Assembly: GCF_016775475.1 (NCBI RefSeq)
Contig: NZ_JAEUXJ010000008.1
Coordinates: 1 to 64,000, forward strand
Length of the DNA: 64,000 nucleotides
Source of the DNA: Belnapia mucosa
GTDB lineage: Bacteria; Pseudomonadota; Alphaproteobacteria; Acetobacterales; Acetobacteraceae
Reading direction: 5' to 3'
Below are positions 13,960 to 23,563 of the stretch, piece after piece. The notes below the pieces were generated by a model. That model searched no databases. It worked only from the letters and a program-made list of their open reading frames with translations, and had not been told where the DNA came from. Within the stretch, counting starts at the first letter, position 1, and each line of letters begins with the position of its first letter. The position numbers and the translations under genes were made by a program.

Positions 13960-14862
13960 CTATGGGGTGGGACGCGGCGCCGGGGCTGGCTGCGGCGGCA
14001 GGCCGGATTTCAGCCGGTCCGGCTCCACTGGCACGTCGCGCCGCACCGCCTGGGCGCCGCCAAGGCCAGGGGCGGGCTGGCCATCGACCAGGATCTCCAG
14101 CCCGCCGGCATTGCCGGTGCTAAGCAGCAGCCCCTCCCGCCCCGGCACGGCATAGGTCTCGCCCGGCCGTAGGACGCGGTTGAAGATGACGCTATTGGCA
14201 TTGCGGTCGCGGAGCTGCACCCAGGTCTCGGCCCGGGCGCGCAGCACCACCCTCCCTTCCTCCGCCGGCCGTGCCGGGGGCGGCGTCGCGGCAGCCGGGA
14301 CAGGGACCGGCGGCACCGAGGCAGCGCCGGCGGCGGGCGGCTGGACCGGGGGCGGCAGCGCCGCCTGAACCGCCGGCGACGAGGCCGGCTCGGGCCGCGC
14401 CGCCTGTTCCAGCCGGGGCGGCACGGGCGGGACCGAATCCACCACCCGGTTGCCGCTGCCGGACCATTGATACCAGCCGATATAGGCCCCGACGGTGAGC
14501 AAGGCGCCGACCAGGATCACCGCCCCGGCCGGCACGCCGCGTTCCGGCACTGGCTCGGGGAAAACGAGATCGGTCTTGCGCTGCACCACCGGACCGCTCG
14601 CCTCGCGGAAGCGGCGCACCACCTCATCCTCCGGCAGGCCGAGGGCGCGGGCATAGCTGCGGACGAAGCCCACCGCATAGGCCGGGGCCGGCAGGTCGCG
14701 CACCCGCCCTTCTTCCAGTGCCAGCAGATAGGGCGGCCGGATGCGGAGCGAGGCCGCGACATCCTCGACCGAGAGGCCGAGGGCGGCGCGCGCATCGCGC
14801 AATTCCTCGCCGAGGCGGGCGGCCTCCTCGGCGGCAGGTTCGGGGCGAATGGAGCGCATCAT
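13960..14862 (-). CDS. RodZ-like helix-turn-helix membrane protein
   Basis: The 300-residue protein has a cytoplasmic helix-turn-helix domain (about residues 15-80, [36 protein letters not shown]), one transmembrane helix (about 113-132), a proline- and alanine-rich periplasmic linker, and a C-terminal DUF4115 domain ([20 protein letters not shown]). This order is that of RodZ, which links MreB to the wall elongation machinery. It lies directly upstream of ispG, as rodZ does in gammaproteobacteria. The mre operon is present at 26.8-32.4 kb. The ATG pair at 14859-14862 precedes the HTH; the start is uncertain because no clear ribosome binding site is seen. Confidence 0.85.
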   Translation of the reverse strand: MMRSIRPEPAAEEAARLGEELRDARAALGLSVEDVAASLRIRPPYLLALEEGRVRDLPAPAYAVGFVRSYARALGLPEDEVVRRFREASGPVVQRKTDLVFPEPVPERGVPAGAVILVGALLTVGAYIGWYQWSGSGNRVVDSVPPVPPRLEQAARPEPASSPAVQAALPPPVQPPAAGAASVPPVPVPAAATPPPARPAEEGRVVLRARAETWVQLRDRNANSVIFNRVLRPGETYAVPGREGLLLSTGNAGGLEILVDGQPAPGLGGAQAVRRDVPVEPDRLKSGLPPQPAPAPRPTP

Positions 14863-14949
14863 GGTGTCGGGCACGTCGCGAGGATGTAGACCCTGGCCGG
14901 TGGCGCGTCCAAAGGAATCGCGCAACCGGCCGGCGGTGTCATCGTGCCG

Positions 14950-16011
14950 TCACGCCGCCCTGCGGGCGAGAGCGGCAGCGGCCTGGCCGATCAGCTCGGC
15001 GATGATCTCGGCGGCCGGGGCCTCGCGGTCCACCATGCCGACGGACTGGCCGGCCATCAGGCTGCCATTCTCGACATCGCCGTCGATGACCGCGCGGCGG
15101 AGGGCGCCGGCCCAGAAATGCTCGATTTCGAGCTGGGCGGCCTCCTTCGACAGCTCGCCCGCCTGGAACTTGGCCAGCATCTCGGCCTGATGCGCCATGA
15201 AGCGCTTGGTGCCGGCATTCACCAGCGCCCGGACCGGGATGACCGGGAAGCGCTCGTCGATCTGCAGGGTCGGCACGGCGTCGCGCGCCGCGCCGCGGAT
15301 GAAGGCGCGCTTGAACAGCGGATGGGCGACGCATTCCGTCGCGCAGACGAAGCGGGTGCCGAGCTGCGCCCCGGCGGCGCCCATCTCCAGATAGGAGAGG
15401 ATCGCCTCGCCGCGGCCGATGCCGCCCGCCACGAAGACCGGGACCTCGGCGGCCATGGCGGGCAGGATTTCCTGCGCCAGCACGTTCAGCGAGACCGGGC
15501 CGATATGGCCGCCCGCCTCGGAGCCCTCGATCACCAGTGCATCGGCGCCGGAGCGGACCAGTTTCTTCGCCAGCGCCAGCGCCGGGGCGAAGCAGATCAC
15601 CTTGGCGCCGCCTTCCTTGGCCCGCTTGATCGCGGCGGTCGGCGGGATGCCGCCGGCGAAGACGATATGACCGACCCCGGCCTCCAGGCAGGTCTCGACC
15701 AGCGCATCAAGGCGCGGATGCATGGTGATCAGGTTCACGCCGAAGGGCCGGCGAGTCAGCGCCTGGGTGCCGGCGATCTCCTGCGCCAGCCGGTCGGGCT
15801 CCATCGCGCCGCAGGCGATGACACCGAAGGCCCCGGCATTGGAGAGGGCGGCGACCAGGTTGCGCTCGCTCACCCAGGACATGGCGCCGCCGAGGATGGC
15901 GTAGCGGCTGCCGAGGAAGGCGGCGCCGCGTTCCATCAGCCGGTCGAGCTCGGCCATGCCCGGGGTGGCCTGCGGGGCGACCTGGGTCGCGGTGGCTTGC
16001 GTGCCGTCCAT
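14950..16011 (-). CDS. Nitronate monooxygenase (2-nitropropane dioxygenase family)
   Basis: The 353-residue protein is an FMN-dependent TIM-barrel enzyme of the nitronate monooxygenase family, which oxidises alkyl nitronates such as propionate-3-nitronate. The expected landmarks are ILGGAMSWVSERNLVAALSNAGAFG near the N-terminus, the catalytic-His region EGSEAGGHIG, and the FMN phosphate site VFVAGGIGRGEA. Its ATG overlaps the lysC stop by one base (TGATG), so both genes are probably co-translated. The physiological substrate is unknown, and related proteins may act as enoyl reductases. Confidence 0.88.
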   Translation of the reverse strand: MDGTQATATQVAPQATPGMAELDRLMERGAAFLGSRYAILGGAMSWVSERNLVAALSNAGAFGVIACGAMEPDRLAQEIAGTQALTRRPFGVNLITMHPRLDALVETCLEAGVGHIVFAGGIPPTAAIKRAKEGGAKVICFAPALALAKKLVRSGADALVIEGSEAGGHIGPVSLNVLAQEILPAMAAEVPVFVAGGIGRGEAILSYLEMGAAGAQLGTRFVCATECVAHPLFKRAFIRGAARDAVPTLQIDERFPVIPVRALVNAGTKRFMAHQAEMLAKFQAGELSKEAAQLEIEHFWAGALRRAVIDGDVENGSLMAGQSVGMVDREAPAAEIIAELIGQAAAALARRAA

Positions 16012-17234
16012 CAGCCGGGCCCGTCCAGGCCATAGGCGGTGTGCAGGGCGCGCACCGCGAGTTCGGTATAGTCGGCGCCGACCAGGACGCTGACCTTGAT
16101 CTCGCTGGTCGAGATGACCTGGATGTTGATGCCCTTCTCGGCCAGCGCCCCGAACATGGTGTTGGCGACACCCGCATGGCTGCGCATGCCGACGCCGACG
16201 ACGCTGATCTTCGCCACATCGGGATCGGCCAGCAGGGCCTCGAAGCCGAGCTCCGGCCGGGCCGCTTCCAGCACCGAGCGGGCGCGGGCGAGATCGGCCT
16301 TGCCGACGGTGAAGGTCATGTCGGTGGTGCCGTCGGCGCCAAGATTCTGGACGATCATGTCCACATTCACATTGGCCTTCGACAGCGCGCCGAAGACGCC
16401 GGCGGCGACGCCCGGCCGGTCCGGCACCCGCCGCAGCGTCACCTTGGCGTCGTCCCGCGAATAGGCGATGCCGCTCACGATCGGCTGTTCCACGATCTCG
16501 TCCTCATCCACGACCAGGGAGCCTGGCTTGTCCTCGAAACTGGAGAGCACCTGCACCCGCACGCGCTGCTTCATCGCCAGCTCGACCGAGCGGGTCTGCA
16601 GCACCTTGGCACCCACCGAGGCGAGTTCCAGCATCTCCTCATAGGAAATGCGCTCCAGCTTGCGGGCGCGGGGCACGATGCGGGGGTCGGTGGTGTAGAT
16701 GCCATCGACATCGGTGTAGATATCGCAACGGTCCGCCTTCACCGCGGCGGCGATGGCGACGGCCGAGAGGTCGGAGCCTCCGCGGCCGAGGGTTGTCACC
16801 CGGTTGCGCGTCGGCTCCAGCCCCTGGAAGCCGGCGATGACGGGGACCTGGCCGGACTGCATCCGCTCGACCAGCAGGGAGCCGTCGATGCTCTCGACCC
16901 TGGCCTTGCCATGGGCGGCATCGGTGATGATTGGCACCTGCCAGCCCTGCCAGGACCGGGCATCGACGCCGATGGTCTGCAGGGCAATGGCCAGCAGGCC
17001 GATGGTGACCTGTTCCCCGGTGGCGACGACCGTGTCGTATTCCCGCGCATCATGCAGGGGCGAGAGGTCCTGGCACCATTTGACCAGCTGGTTCGTCACC
17101 CCGGACATGGCGGAGACCACCACGGCGACCTCGTTCCCCGCCTCCACCTCGCGCTGGACGCGGCGGGCGACGTTGCGGATACGGTCGAGATCGGCGACGG
17201 AGGTGCCGCCGAACTTCATCACGATACGGGCCAT
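16011..17234 (-). CDS. lysC: Aspartate kinase
   Basis: This enzyme phosphorylates aspartate, the first step to lysine, threonine, methionine and diaminopimelate. The 407-residue protein has the kinase signature KFGGTSVAD at its N-terminus, the catalytic region [14 protein letters not shown], and two C-terminal ACT domains (from about residue 265) that normally give feedback inhibition by lysine or threonine. It is divergent from ubiG with about 108 nt between, which is the likely promoter region for both. Aspartate kinase near ubiG and prfA is a recurring arrangement in alphaproteobacteria. Confidence 0.97.
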   Translation of the reverse strand: MARIVMKFGGTSVADLDRIRNVARRVQREVEAGNEVAVVVSAMSGVTNQLVKWCQDLSPLHDAREYDTVVATGEQVTIGLLAIALQTIGVDARSWQGWQVPIITDAAHGKARVESIDGSLLVERMQSGQVPVIAGFQGLEPTRNRVTTLGRGGSDLSAVAIAAAVKADRCDIYTDVDGIYTTDPRIVPRARKLERISYEEMLELASVGAKVLQTRSVELAMKQRVRVQVLSSFEDKPGSLVVDEDEIVEQPIVSGIAYSRDDAKVTLRRVPDRPGVAAGVFGALSKANVNVDMIVQNLGADGTTDMTFTVGKADLARARSVLEAARPELGFEALLADPDVAKISVVGVGMRSHAGVANTMFGALAEKGINIQVISTSEIKVSVLVGADYTELAVRALHTAYGLDGPG

Positions 17235-17342
17235 GGCGGGGCGTCTGGGTCCGAATTAGGGCCGCTGCGGCAGTTGCGGCCGCGGGAAGGCCGGCACAGA
17301 TACCGATCCGGCCCTTGGGCTGCAACCGGAAGAGGAAGGCCC

Positions 17343-18056
17343 ATGCCGGGACCCGGAACCGCAATCGGCGCAGAGATCGCCAAATTCGACCGGCTGGCGG
17401 CCGAATGGTGGGACCCGCGCGGCCCAATGGCGCCGCTGCACGCGATGAACCCGGCGCGGATGGGCTGGATCATCGAACGGCTCGCTCAGGGGCGCGCGGG
17501 CAGGCTGGACGGGCTCCGGGTGCTGGATGTCGGCTGCGGCGCCGGCCTGGCCTGCGAGGCGCTGGCCCGGGCCGGGGCGCGGGTGACCGGGCTGGATGCG
17601 GCGGCCAGCGCGCTCGGCGCGGCCAGGGCGCATGCGGCCACCGCCGGCCTCACCATCGACTACCGCGAGGGGATGCCGGAGACGCTGCTGGCCGAAGGCG
17701 AGGGCGGCTTCGATGCCGTGATCTCGCTCGAGGTGGTCGAGCATGTGGCCGATCGGGAGGGCTTCTGCCGGCATCTGGCACGGCTGGTGAAGCCGGGAGG
17801 GCCGGTCTTCCTCTCGACCCTGAACCGCACCCCCCGCTCCTTCCTGATGGCGAAGCTCGGGGCGGAATACCTGCTGCGGCTACTGCCGGTCGGCACCCAT
17901 GACTGGCGGATGTTCGTCCGGCCCGCCGAGCTCGGCGCCGATCTGCGGGCGGCGGGGCTCAGGGTGGTGGATATTGCCGGCCTCAGCATGGGCGCGGGTG
18001 GGCGCTGGCGGATCAGCCGGGATGTCGGGGTGAATTACCTGGTGATGGCGCGGTAG
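17343..18056 (+). CDS. ubiG: Bifunctional ubiquinone O-methyltransferase UbiG
   Basis: UbiG carries out both O-methylation steps of ubiquinone synthesis with S-adenosylmethionine. The 237-residue protein shows the family opening EIAKFDRLAAEWWDPRGPMAPLHAMNPARM, the SAM-binding motif VLDVGCGAGLACEALARAGA, and the C-terminal stretch TLNRTPRSFLMAKLGAEYLLRLLPVGTHDW. The chosen ATG places these in the usual spacing. It is divergent from lysC and ends 4 nt before the convergent histidine kinase gene. Confidence 0.96.
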   Translation: MPGPGTAIGAEIAKFDRLAAEWWDPRGPMAPLHAMNPARMGWIIERLAQGRAGRLDGLRVLDVGCGAGLACEALARAGARVTGLDAAASALGAARAHAATAGLTIDYREGMPETLLAEGEGGFDAVISLEVVEHVADREGFCRHLARLVKPGGPVFLSTLNRTPRSFLMAKLGAEYLLRLLPVGTHDWRMFVRPAELGADLRAAGLRVVDIAGLSMGAGGRWRISRDVGVNYLVMAR

Positions 18057-18060
18057 ACGG

Positions 18061-19764
18061 TCACGCCACGGCACGGGCCAGCGGCAATTCGGCGACGCAG
18101 ACCAGCCCTGCCGCCTCCCAGGACAGGCGCGCGGCGCCGCCGAGCTGGCTGCGCAGCGTCGCCTCGATGATGCGGGAGCCGAAGCCGCGCCTCGCCGGAG
18201 GGCCGGCCAGGACCGGACCGCCGCGTTCCTGCCAGCGCAGCCGCAGCAGCCCGGCCGCGGCATCCAGCGCCCAGGAGAGCGAGACCTTGCCGCCCGGGGT
18301 CGAGAGGGCGCCGTATTTGGCGGCATTGGTCGCCAGCTCGTGCAGCGCCATGGACAGTGCCTGGGCGCCACCGGCCGAGAGCGTCACCGCCGGTCCCTCG
18401 ATCTCGGCGCTGGTCGCGGGCGGGATGGTGCCCGTCCCGCCGGAGAGGAAGAGGGCCAGCTCCGCCTCGGCCAGGGTGCGGAGATCGGCGCCGCGCCAGC
18501 GGGTGCCGGCCAGCAGCGCATGGGTGCGGGCCAGGGCGGCGATGCGGCCCTCGATCGCCGCGGCATAGGCGGCCGGGTCGTCGCGCGGCGTCAGCCGCAG
18601 CGCCGCCTGCACCACGGCGAGGACATTCTTGGCGCGGTGATCGACCTCACGCGTCAGCAGCTCCCGCGCCGCCTCGGCCCGCAGCGTCGCCTGGCGGAGG
18701 GTCTCGAATTCGGTGACGCCGGTCTGCGGAACGGGCGGCGCCGGCTCATTGGCCGCCAGGGCCTCGGCGCGGCCGACCAGGGCCTGGAGGGGACGCAGGA
18801 TGCGGCGCGCGAAGCCGGCGGCGACGGCGAGGCCAAGGGCCAGCACCAGCGCCGTCCCGGCCGCCAGGCCGAGCAGCGGCCGGATCCAGCGCGCCTGGTG
18901 CAGCGCATAGGGCTCGGCCACCGCTGCGACCCAGCCGGGGGCGGAGCGCATCCAGGCCGCGGCGACCAGGACCTCGGTCTCGTTGAAGGAGGTGGTCCGG
19001 AAGGTCGGCTGGGTATGGGCCTCGCGGGGCAGCGGCCAGATCGGCGCGGACTGGCCGAAGAACCGGTCCTGGTCGCGCGAGCGGGCCACGATCCAGCCCT
19101 TGCCATCCACCAGGGAAGCATAGACGGACCCGGACGGTCCCCGTTCCCGCAGTCGCCGGGCCAGCAGCTCGGGGTCGATCGTCAGGGCCACGACGTGGGT
19201 GACCCGGCCGTTCCGCAAGGCGGGCGCGGCGACGATGGCGATGAGGCGGCCGCTGCCGCGCCCCACGAAAAGGTCGGAGACGACGGGCCGGCCGGTCTCG
19301 ACGGCGCGGCGCAGCACCTCCCAGGCACCCTCGCCCGGCTCCGAAGGCGGTGGCAGGGGCGCACCCTCGCGCAGGGCGGTGTTGACGAGCTGACGATGGC
19401 CCGGCGCGGCCTCGTTCAGCACCACCCAACCGCCGACGGCTTCGCTGACCGCACGGGCCCAGGAGGCGAACTCCCCGAGATCGTCATGTTCGAGCAGCGG
19501 CGAGGAGGCGAGCGCGCTGGCGGCGGCAAGGCGGGTCTCGACCTCGCTGTCGAGAAAGAGCGCCATGGCACGGGCGGTATCCTCGAGCCGCGCCTCGGAG
19601 GCGGCACGATAGCCCTCGGCGAGGCGCCAGGCGGCAGCCCCGGCGATGGCCAGCGCCGGCAGGAGGACGGCGAGAACCAGGGCCGCGAGATGGGCACGCA
19701 GGCTACGCGGCCGTCCCGCCGGGGTTGACCTGGCAGGATCCGTCGATGGTGGTGGAAGGTTCAT
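18061..19764 (-). CDS. HWE-family sensor histidine kinase
   Basis: The 567-residue protein has two membrane helices (about 28-48 and 292-315) around a periplasmic Cache-like sensor region, a short juxtamembrane segment, then a HWE-type kinase core. The phosphoacceptor region reads REVDHRAKNVLAVVQAALRLTP with the histidine near residue 376. The ATPase part has HELATNAAKYGALS and the G box GFGSRIIE. HWE kinases are common in alphaproteobacteria, and several signal to PhyR-type or single-domain regulators. No response regulator is adjacent, so the partner is unknown; a phyR gene lies at 35.7-36.4 kb. Confidence 0.9.
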   Translation of the reverse strand: MNLPPPSTDPARSTPAGRPRSLRAHLAALVLAVLLPALAIAGAAAWRLAEGYRAASEARLEDTARAMALFLDSEVETRLAAASALASSPLLEHDDLGEFASWARAVSEAVGGWVVLNEAAPGHRQLVNTALREGAPLPPPSEPGEGAWEVLRRAVETGRPVVSDLFVGRGSGRLIAIVAAPALRNGRVTHVVALTIDPELLARRLRERGPSGSVYASLVDGKGWIVARSRDQDRFFGQSAPIWPLPREAHTQPTFRTTSFNETEVLVAAAWMRSAPGWVAAVAEPYALHQARWIRPLLGLAAGTALVLALGLAVAAGFARRILRPLQALVGRAEALAANEPAPPVPQTGVTEFETLRQATLRAEAARELLTREVDHRAKNVLAVVQAALRLTPRDDPAAYAAAIEGRIAALARTHALLAGTRWRGADLRTLAEAELALFLSGGTGTIPPATSAEIEGPAVTLSAGGAQALSMALHELATNAAKYGALSTPGGKVSLSWALDAAAGLLRLRWQERGGPVLAGPPARRGFGSRIIEATLRSQLGGAARLSWEAAGLVCVAELPLARAVA

Positions 19765-19841
19765 GCCCCGTTTCGATCCGCTCCCCTCACCTTACGCCAC
19801 CGGGCGGTTCCTGGCACCCGGCGTTTGGGGAGGACGCAGGG

Positions 19842-22127
19842 CTACTCCCGCGCCAGCACGGCCTGGCCGATGCCCTCGCCATCCAGCGCCTGGTCGTCAT
19901 CCATCGTCACGATCACCCGGTTCAGGCGGCCGGTGAAGACGAAGGGCGCCTCGTAATGCGAAACCGGCGAGCCGCGGTCGCAGCCGATATCGAGCCCCGC
20001 CCAGGCGACGAAATTATAGAAGCCCAACCGCGCCTCGATCCGTCCGGCCGGCATCCCGTCGATCAGCAGGGTGAATTCGCTGCGGCCCGGCCCGGTCGCC
20101 AATGTCGGCTTCGGCTCCCGCGTCAGGCGGCGGACGCGGAGGCCGACCACATGCCGCCCCGGCGGCACCGGCCGGTCGGCGGTGAGGAGCACATGCTCGC
20201 CGCCGATATTCATGTCATGCACCAGGCGGCCGTCGCGCAGAAAGAGGCTGTAGCCGCTGGCGGCATCGCCATGCGCGATCAGCACGCCATTGTCGGCGGC
20301 ACCGAATTCCGCATGCGCCTCGATGCGGTAGCTGCGGCTGCGCACATCGGGCGCCACCTCGGTCGGCACATGGCCGATGCCGGCATGGAAGACATAGCGC
20401 TGCCGGGCGCCGTGGAAGCGTGCGGCATTCTCGGCGAAGCGCTGGCGGAACCGGTCATCGAGCGGCAGCACCTTGTTCCGCTCCGCCTCCCGCCACCAGA
20501 GCGCGATCAGCGCCTGCAGCTTCTCCGGATGCTGCGCGGCGAGGTCGTTGCTCTCGGAGAAATCGCGCTCGAGGTGGAAAAGCTCCCAGCGGTCATCCTC
20601 GAAGGGCGTCTCCGGCGGGTGGTAGGCCACCGCCTTCCAGCCCTCATGGACGATGCCGCGATGGCCGAACATCTCGAAATACTGCGGCGCGGGCTTGGAG
20701 GGCGCGGCGGGGTCGCGCAGGCTGGCGGCGAAGCTCGTGCCATCCAGCGGCATCTGCGGAATGCCGTTCACCGCTTCGGGCGGTGCAACGCCGACCAGGT
20801 CCAGCAGTGTCGGCGCCAAGTCGCAGGCATGGACGAATTGATGGCGGAGCTCGCCGCGCGCGGCGATGCCGCGGGGCCAGGAGATCACCAGCGGGTCGCG
20901 GATGCCGCCGCCATGGGTGTTCTGCTTGTAGCGGCGCAGCGGCGTGTTGGATGCCATGGCCCAGCCGAGCGGGTAGTTCGCATAGGTGCCGGGTCCGCCG
21001 ATATCCTCGATGCGCGCCAGCTTCTCCGCCATCGGCTCCTCGCGCAGGTTGCGGGGCCCGAGAAGGTTGACGCCGCCGAGCGGCCCGCCTTCCTGGCTGC
21101 CGCCATTGTCGGACAGCACCAGCACCAGCGTATCCTCGCGCAGCCCGGCCGCTTCGAGGAAGCCGACCAGCCGCGCCAAGTGCCGGTCGGCATGGTCCAG
21201 CATGCCGGCGAAGGCGGATTGCAGCCGGGTGAAGTAGCGTTGCTGGTCGGCCGGGAAATCGGTCCAGGGCCGGACATCCTCGTTGCGCGCCGGCAGGGCG
21301 GTGTCGGGCGGGACGATGCCGAGGGCCTTCTGCCGGGCGAAGCGGCGTTCGCGCTCGGCATCCCAGCCCTCGGCGAAGGTCGCGTCATAGCCGCGGATGA
21401 TCTCCGCCGGCGCCTGATGCGGCGCATGCACCGCGCCCAGCGCCAGCCAGAGCAGCCAGGGCTCACCCGGCCGCTCCGCCGCATGGCCGGCGAGGAAGCG
21501 GATGGACTGGTCCACCAGATCCTCGGTCAGGTGGTAGCCCTGCTCAGGGGTGCGCGGCGGCTCGATCGGCGAATTGTCGCGCACCAGCTCCGGCGTGTAC
21601 TGGTCGGTCGCCGCATCCATGAAGCCGTAGTAGCGGTCGAAGCCGCGGGCCAGCGGCCAGCCGTCGAAGGGGCCGGTGCTGCCGCTCTCGGTCAGCGGCG
21701 TAACGTGCCATTTGCCGACCATGTAGTTGCGGTAGCCATGCAGGCGCAGCATCTCGGCCAGCGTGCCCGCTTCCTTGGCGATCTTGCCGCGATAGCCGGG
21801 GAAGCCGCTGTCGAAATTGGCGAGGCTGCCGACGCCCGCGGCATGGTGGTTGCGCCCGGTCAGCAGTGCGGTGCGCGTGGTGGAGCACATGGCCGTGGTG
21901 TGGAAGCCGGTATAGCGCAGCCCCTCCGCCGCCAACCGGTCGATGGTGGGCGTCCGGATCGGGGAGCCGTAGCAGCCGAAATCGGCGAAGCCGGCATCGT
22001 CGAACAGCACCAGCAGGATATTGGGCGCACCCTTGGGCGGCCGCGGCGCCGGTGGCCAATAGGGGGTCGAATCCCGGTAGCTGAGCCCGATCCGGCCGGG
22101 CCCCGACGCGCCGCTCGTCCCGGCCAT
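19842..22127 (-). CDS. Large arylsulfatase (type I sulfatase family)
   Basis: The 761-residue protein has a full alkaline-phosphatase-superfamily sulfatase domain (NILLVLFDDAGFADFGCYGS with the metal-binding Asp pair at 43-44; the formylglycine region from Cys81; GKWHVTPL; LVLSDNGGSQEGG) followed by a C-terminal beta-rich domain of about 200 residues. It fits the long arylsulfatase group of about 750-790 residues that hydrolyses aryl or alkyl sulfate esters. The cysteine to be converted to formylglycine is present, but the motif reads CSTTR, with Thr where CxPxR has Pro. No signal peptide is visible, so it is probably cytoplasmic. No sulfatase-maturing gene is in the window. It is divergent from the Bug receptor operon. 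Confidence 0.93.
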   Translation of the reverse strand: MAGTSGASGPGRIGLSYRDSTPYWPPAPRPPKGAPNILLVLFDDAGFADFGCYGSPIRTPTIDRLAAEGLRYTGFHTTAMCSTTRTALLTGRNHHAAGVGSLANFDSGFPGYRGKIAKEAGTLAEMLRLHGYRNYMVGKWHVTPLTESGSTGPFDGWPLARGFDRYYGFMDAATDQYTPELVRDNSPIEPPRTPEQGYHLTEDLVDQSIRFLAGHAAERPGEPWLLWLALGAVHAPHQAPAEIIRGYDATFAEGWDAERERRFARQKALGIVPPDTALPARNEDVRPWTDFPADQQRYFTRLQSAFAGMLDHADRHLARLVGFLEAAGLREDTLVLVLSDNGGSQEGGPLGGVNLLGPRNLREEPMAEKLARIEDIGGPGTYANYPLGWAMASNTPLRRYKQNTHGGGIRDPLVISWPRGIAARGELRHQFVHACDLAPTLLDLVGVAPPEAVNGIPQMPLDGTSFAASLRDPAAPSKPAPQYFEMFGHRGIVHEGWKAVAYHPPETPFEDDRWELFHLERDFSESNDLAAQHPEKLQALIALWWREAERNKVLPLDDRFRQRFAENAARFHGARQRYVFHAGIGHVPTEVAPDVRSRSYRIEAHAEFGAADNGVLIAHGDAASGYSLFLRDGRLVHDMNIGGEHVLLTADRPVPPGRHVVGLRVRRLTREPKPTLATGPGRSEFTLLIDGMPAGRIEARLGFYNFVAWAGLDIGCDRGSPVSHYEAPFVFTGRLNRVIVTMDDDQALDGEGIGQAVLARE

Positions 22128-22274
22128 CACTTCGTCTCCTCCGCGGCGTGGTGACCCGCCGGCTTGGGCCGAAGCTTCGCAGGTCCGGCCGGAATCGGCA
22201 ACGCCACCGAAAGGACTGGCCGGACGCCAGCGAATGCGCTGACATGCCCGGCAAGAATGATGGGGAGGAATGCC

Positions 22275-23243
22275 GTGACCCGGCCGATGATGCTGGCCCG
22301 CCGCGGCCTGTTGGGCTCGGTGCTCGCCGCCCCAGCCCTGGCGCAGCCCGGCTGGCCCGACCGGCCGGTCAGGCTGGTGGTGCCCTTCGCCCAGGGCGGG
22401 CCGATGGATGCCATCGCGCGGCTGCTCGGCGACCATCTGCAACGGGCCTTCGGCCAGCCCTTCGTGCCGGAATTCCGCAGCGGCGCCGGCGGCAATCTCG
22501 GTGCGCAGCAGGTCGCCCAGGCGGCGCCCGACGGCTACACCCTGCTGGTCACCATCGACACGGTGATGACGGTCAATCCCACGCTCTACCCGCGCGCCGG
22601 CTATGACGCGGTGCGCGACTTCACGCCGCTCGGCCTGGTGGCGCGGATGCTGAGCGTGGTGACGGTGCCCCCTGCCCTGCCGGTCACCGATATCGCCGGG
22701 CTGGTGGCGCTCGGGCGGCAGCGCCCGCTCACCTATGGCTCGGCCGGCATCGGCGTGCCGGCGCATCTCTATGGCGAACATCTGCGGATGCTGACCGGGG
22801 CGCAGCTCGAGCACGTGCCCTATCGCGGCCTCGGCCCGGCGGTGACCGAGCTGCTGGCGGGGCGGATCGACTTGGTCGTCGCGCTGATGCCGGGCGTCGC
22901 GCAGCATGTCGCCGCCGGCCGGCTGAAGGCCCTGGCAGTCACCGGCGGCGCGCGTTCCGCCTTCATGCCGGAGGTGCCGACGCTGGCCGAGACGATCGCG
23001 CCCGGCTTCGACACCGGCACCTGGTTCGCCTGCTATGGCCCACGCGACCTGCCGCCGGCGATCGCGGCCGGGCTGGTGCGGGAACTGGCCGCCTTCAGCG
23101 CCAGCCCGGCGATGCGCGACCGCCTGGCACCGCTGACCTTCGAGCCGGCCAGCGCCGGGCCGGAGGAGCTGCGCGCCTTGCAGGCGCGGGATGCCGCCAG
23201 CTGGGCGCGGGTGATCCGCGAGGCCCGGATCAGCGTTGAATAA
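22275..23243 (+). CDS. Tripartite tricarboxylate transporter substrate-binding protein (Bug/TctC)
   Basis: The 322-residue periplasmic binding protein begins with a signal peptide carrying a twin-arginine-like ARRGLLG motif and a cleavage site near APALAQPG. The mature protein has the Bug signatures WPDRPVRLVVPFAQGGPMDAIAR, GAGGNLGAQQVAQAAPDGYTLL, HVPYRGLGPAVTELLAGRID and PEVPTLAE. Such receptors capture small carboxylates for TctAB permeases, but no tctA or tctB is in the window, which is common for orphan Bug genes. I chose the GTG at 22275, which has GGAGG 6 nt upstream. It heads a four-gene run with the CoA transferase. Confidence 0.92.
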   Translation: MTRPMMLARRGLLGSVLAAPALAQPGWPDRPVRLVVPFAQGGPMDAIARLLGDHLQRAFGQPFVPEFRSGAGGNLGAQQVAQAAPDGYTLLVTIDTVMTVNPTLYPRAGYDAVRDFTPLGLVARMLSVVTVPPALPVTDIAGLVALGRQRPLTYGSAGIGVPAHLYGEHLRMLTGAQLEHVPYRGLGPAVTELLAGRIDLVVALMPGVAQHVAAGRLKALAVTGGARSAFMPEVPTLAETIAPGFDTGTWFACYGPRDLPPAIAAGLVRELAAFSASPAMRDRLAPLTFEPASAGPEELRALQARDAASWARVIREARISVE

Positions 23244-23266
23244 CCAGGCTTCGGGGGACGGATAGT

Positions 23267-23563
23267 ATGTTGGTCATGGTCGTCAGCGAACCGCGGCCGG
23301 AGCCGCCCAGCGCCATCGCCGCGCGGCGGCAGGCCTATTGGCGCTGGATCGAGCCGCTGATCGCCTCCGGGGAGGTCCGCTCGGTCCATGCCCGCGTCGG
23401 CCGCGGCGCCGTGGTGCTGTTCGACCTGCCCGGCAACGAGGCGCTGCACCGCCGGCTGAACGAATGGGCCGATATCATCCCGGCGCAATTCACCCTCTAC
23501 CCGCTGCTGGAGCCGGAGGCGGCCAAGGGCTTCCTCTCCGGCCAGCAGGGCGCCCCGGCATGA
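23267..23563 (+). CDS. Muconolactone isomerase-like small protein
   Basis: The 98-residue protein resembles the muconolactone delta-isomerase group of dimeric alpha-beta barrel proteins: a first beta strand (MLVMVVSE), a helix with basic residues (AIAARRQAYWRWIEPLIASGEV), then VGRGAVVLFDLPGNEALHRRLNEWADIIPAQFTLYPL. In true family members this segment shapes the active site pocket. The reaction here is not known; related small proteins occur in aromatic or carboxylate degradation clusters. It sits between the Bug receptor and CoA transferase genes and overlaps the latter by 4 nt (ATGA), so it belongs to the same unit. Confidence 0.7.
   Translation: MLVMVVSEPRPEPPSAIAARRQAYWRWIEPLIASGEVRSVHARVGRGAVVLFDLPGNEALHRRLNEWADIIPAQFTLYPLLEPEAAKGFLSGQQGAPA

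Noticed and set aside
16041..17342. In-frame extension of ubiG over lysC
   Set aside because: The upstream part is antisense to lysC; family alignment supports the ATG at 17343.
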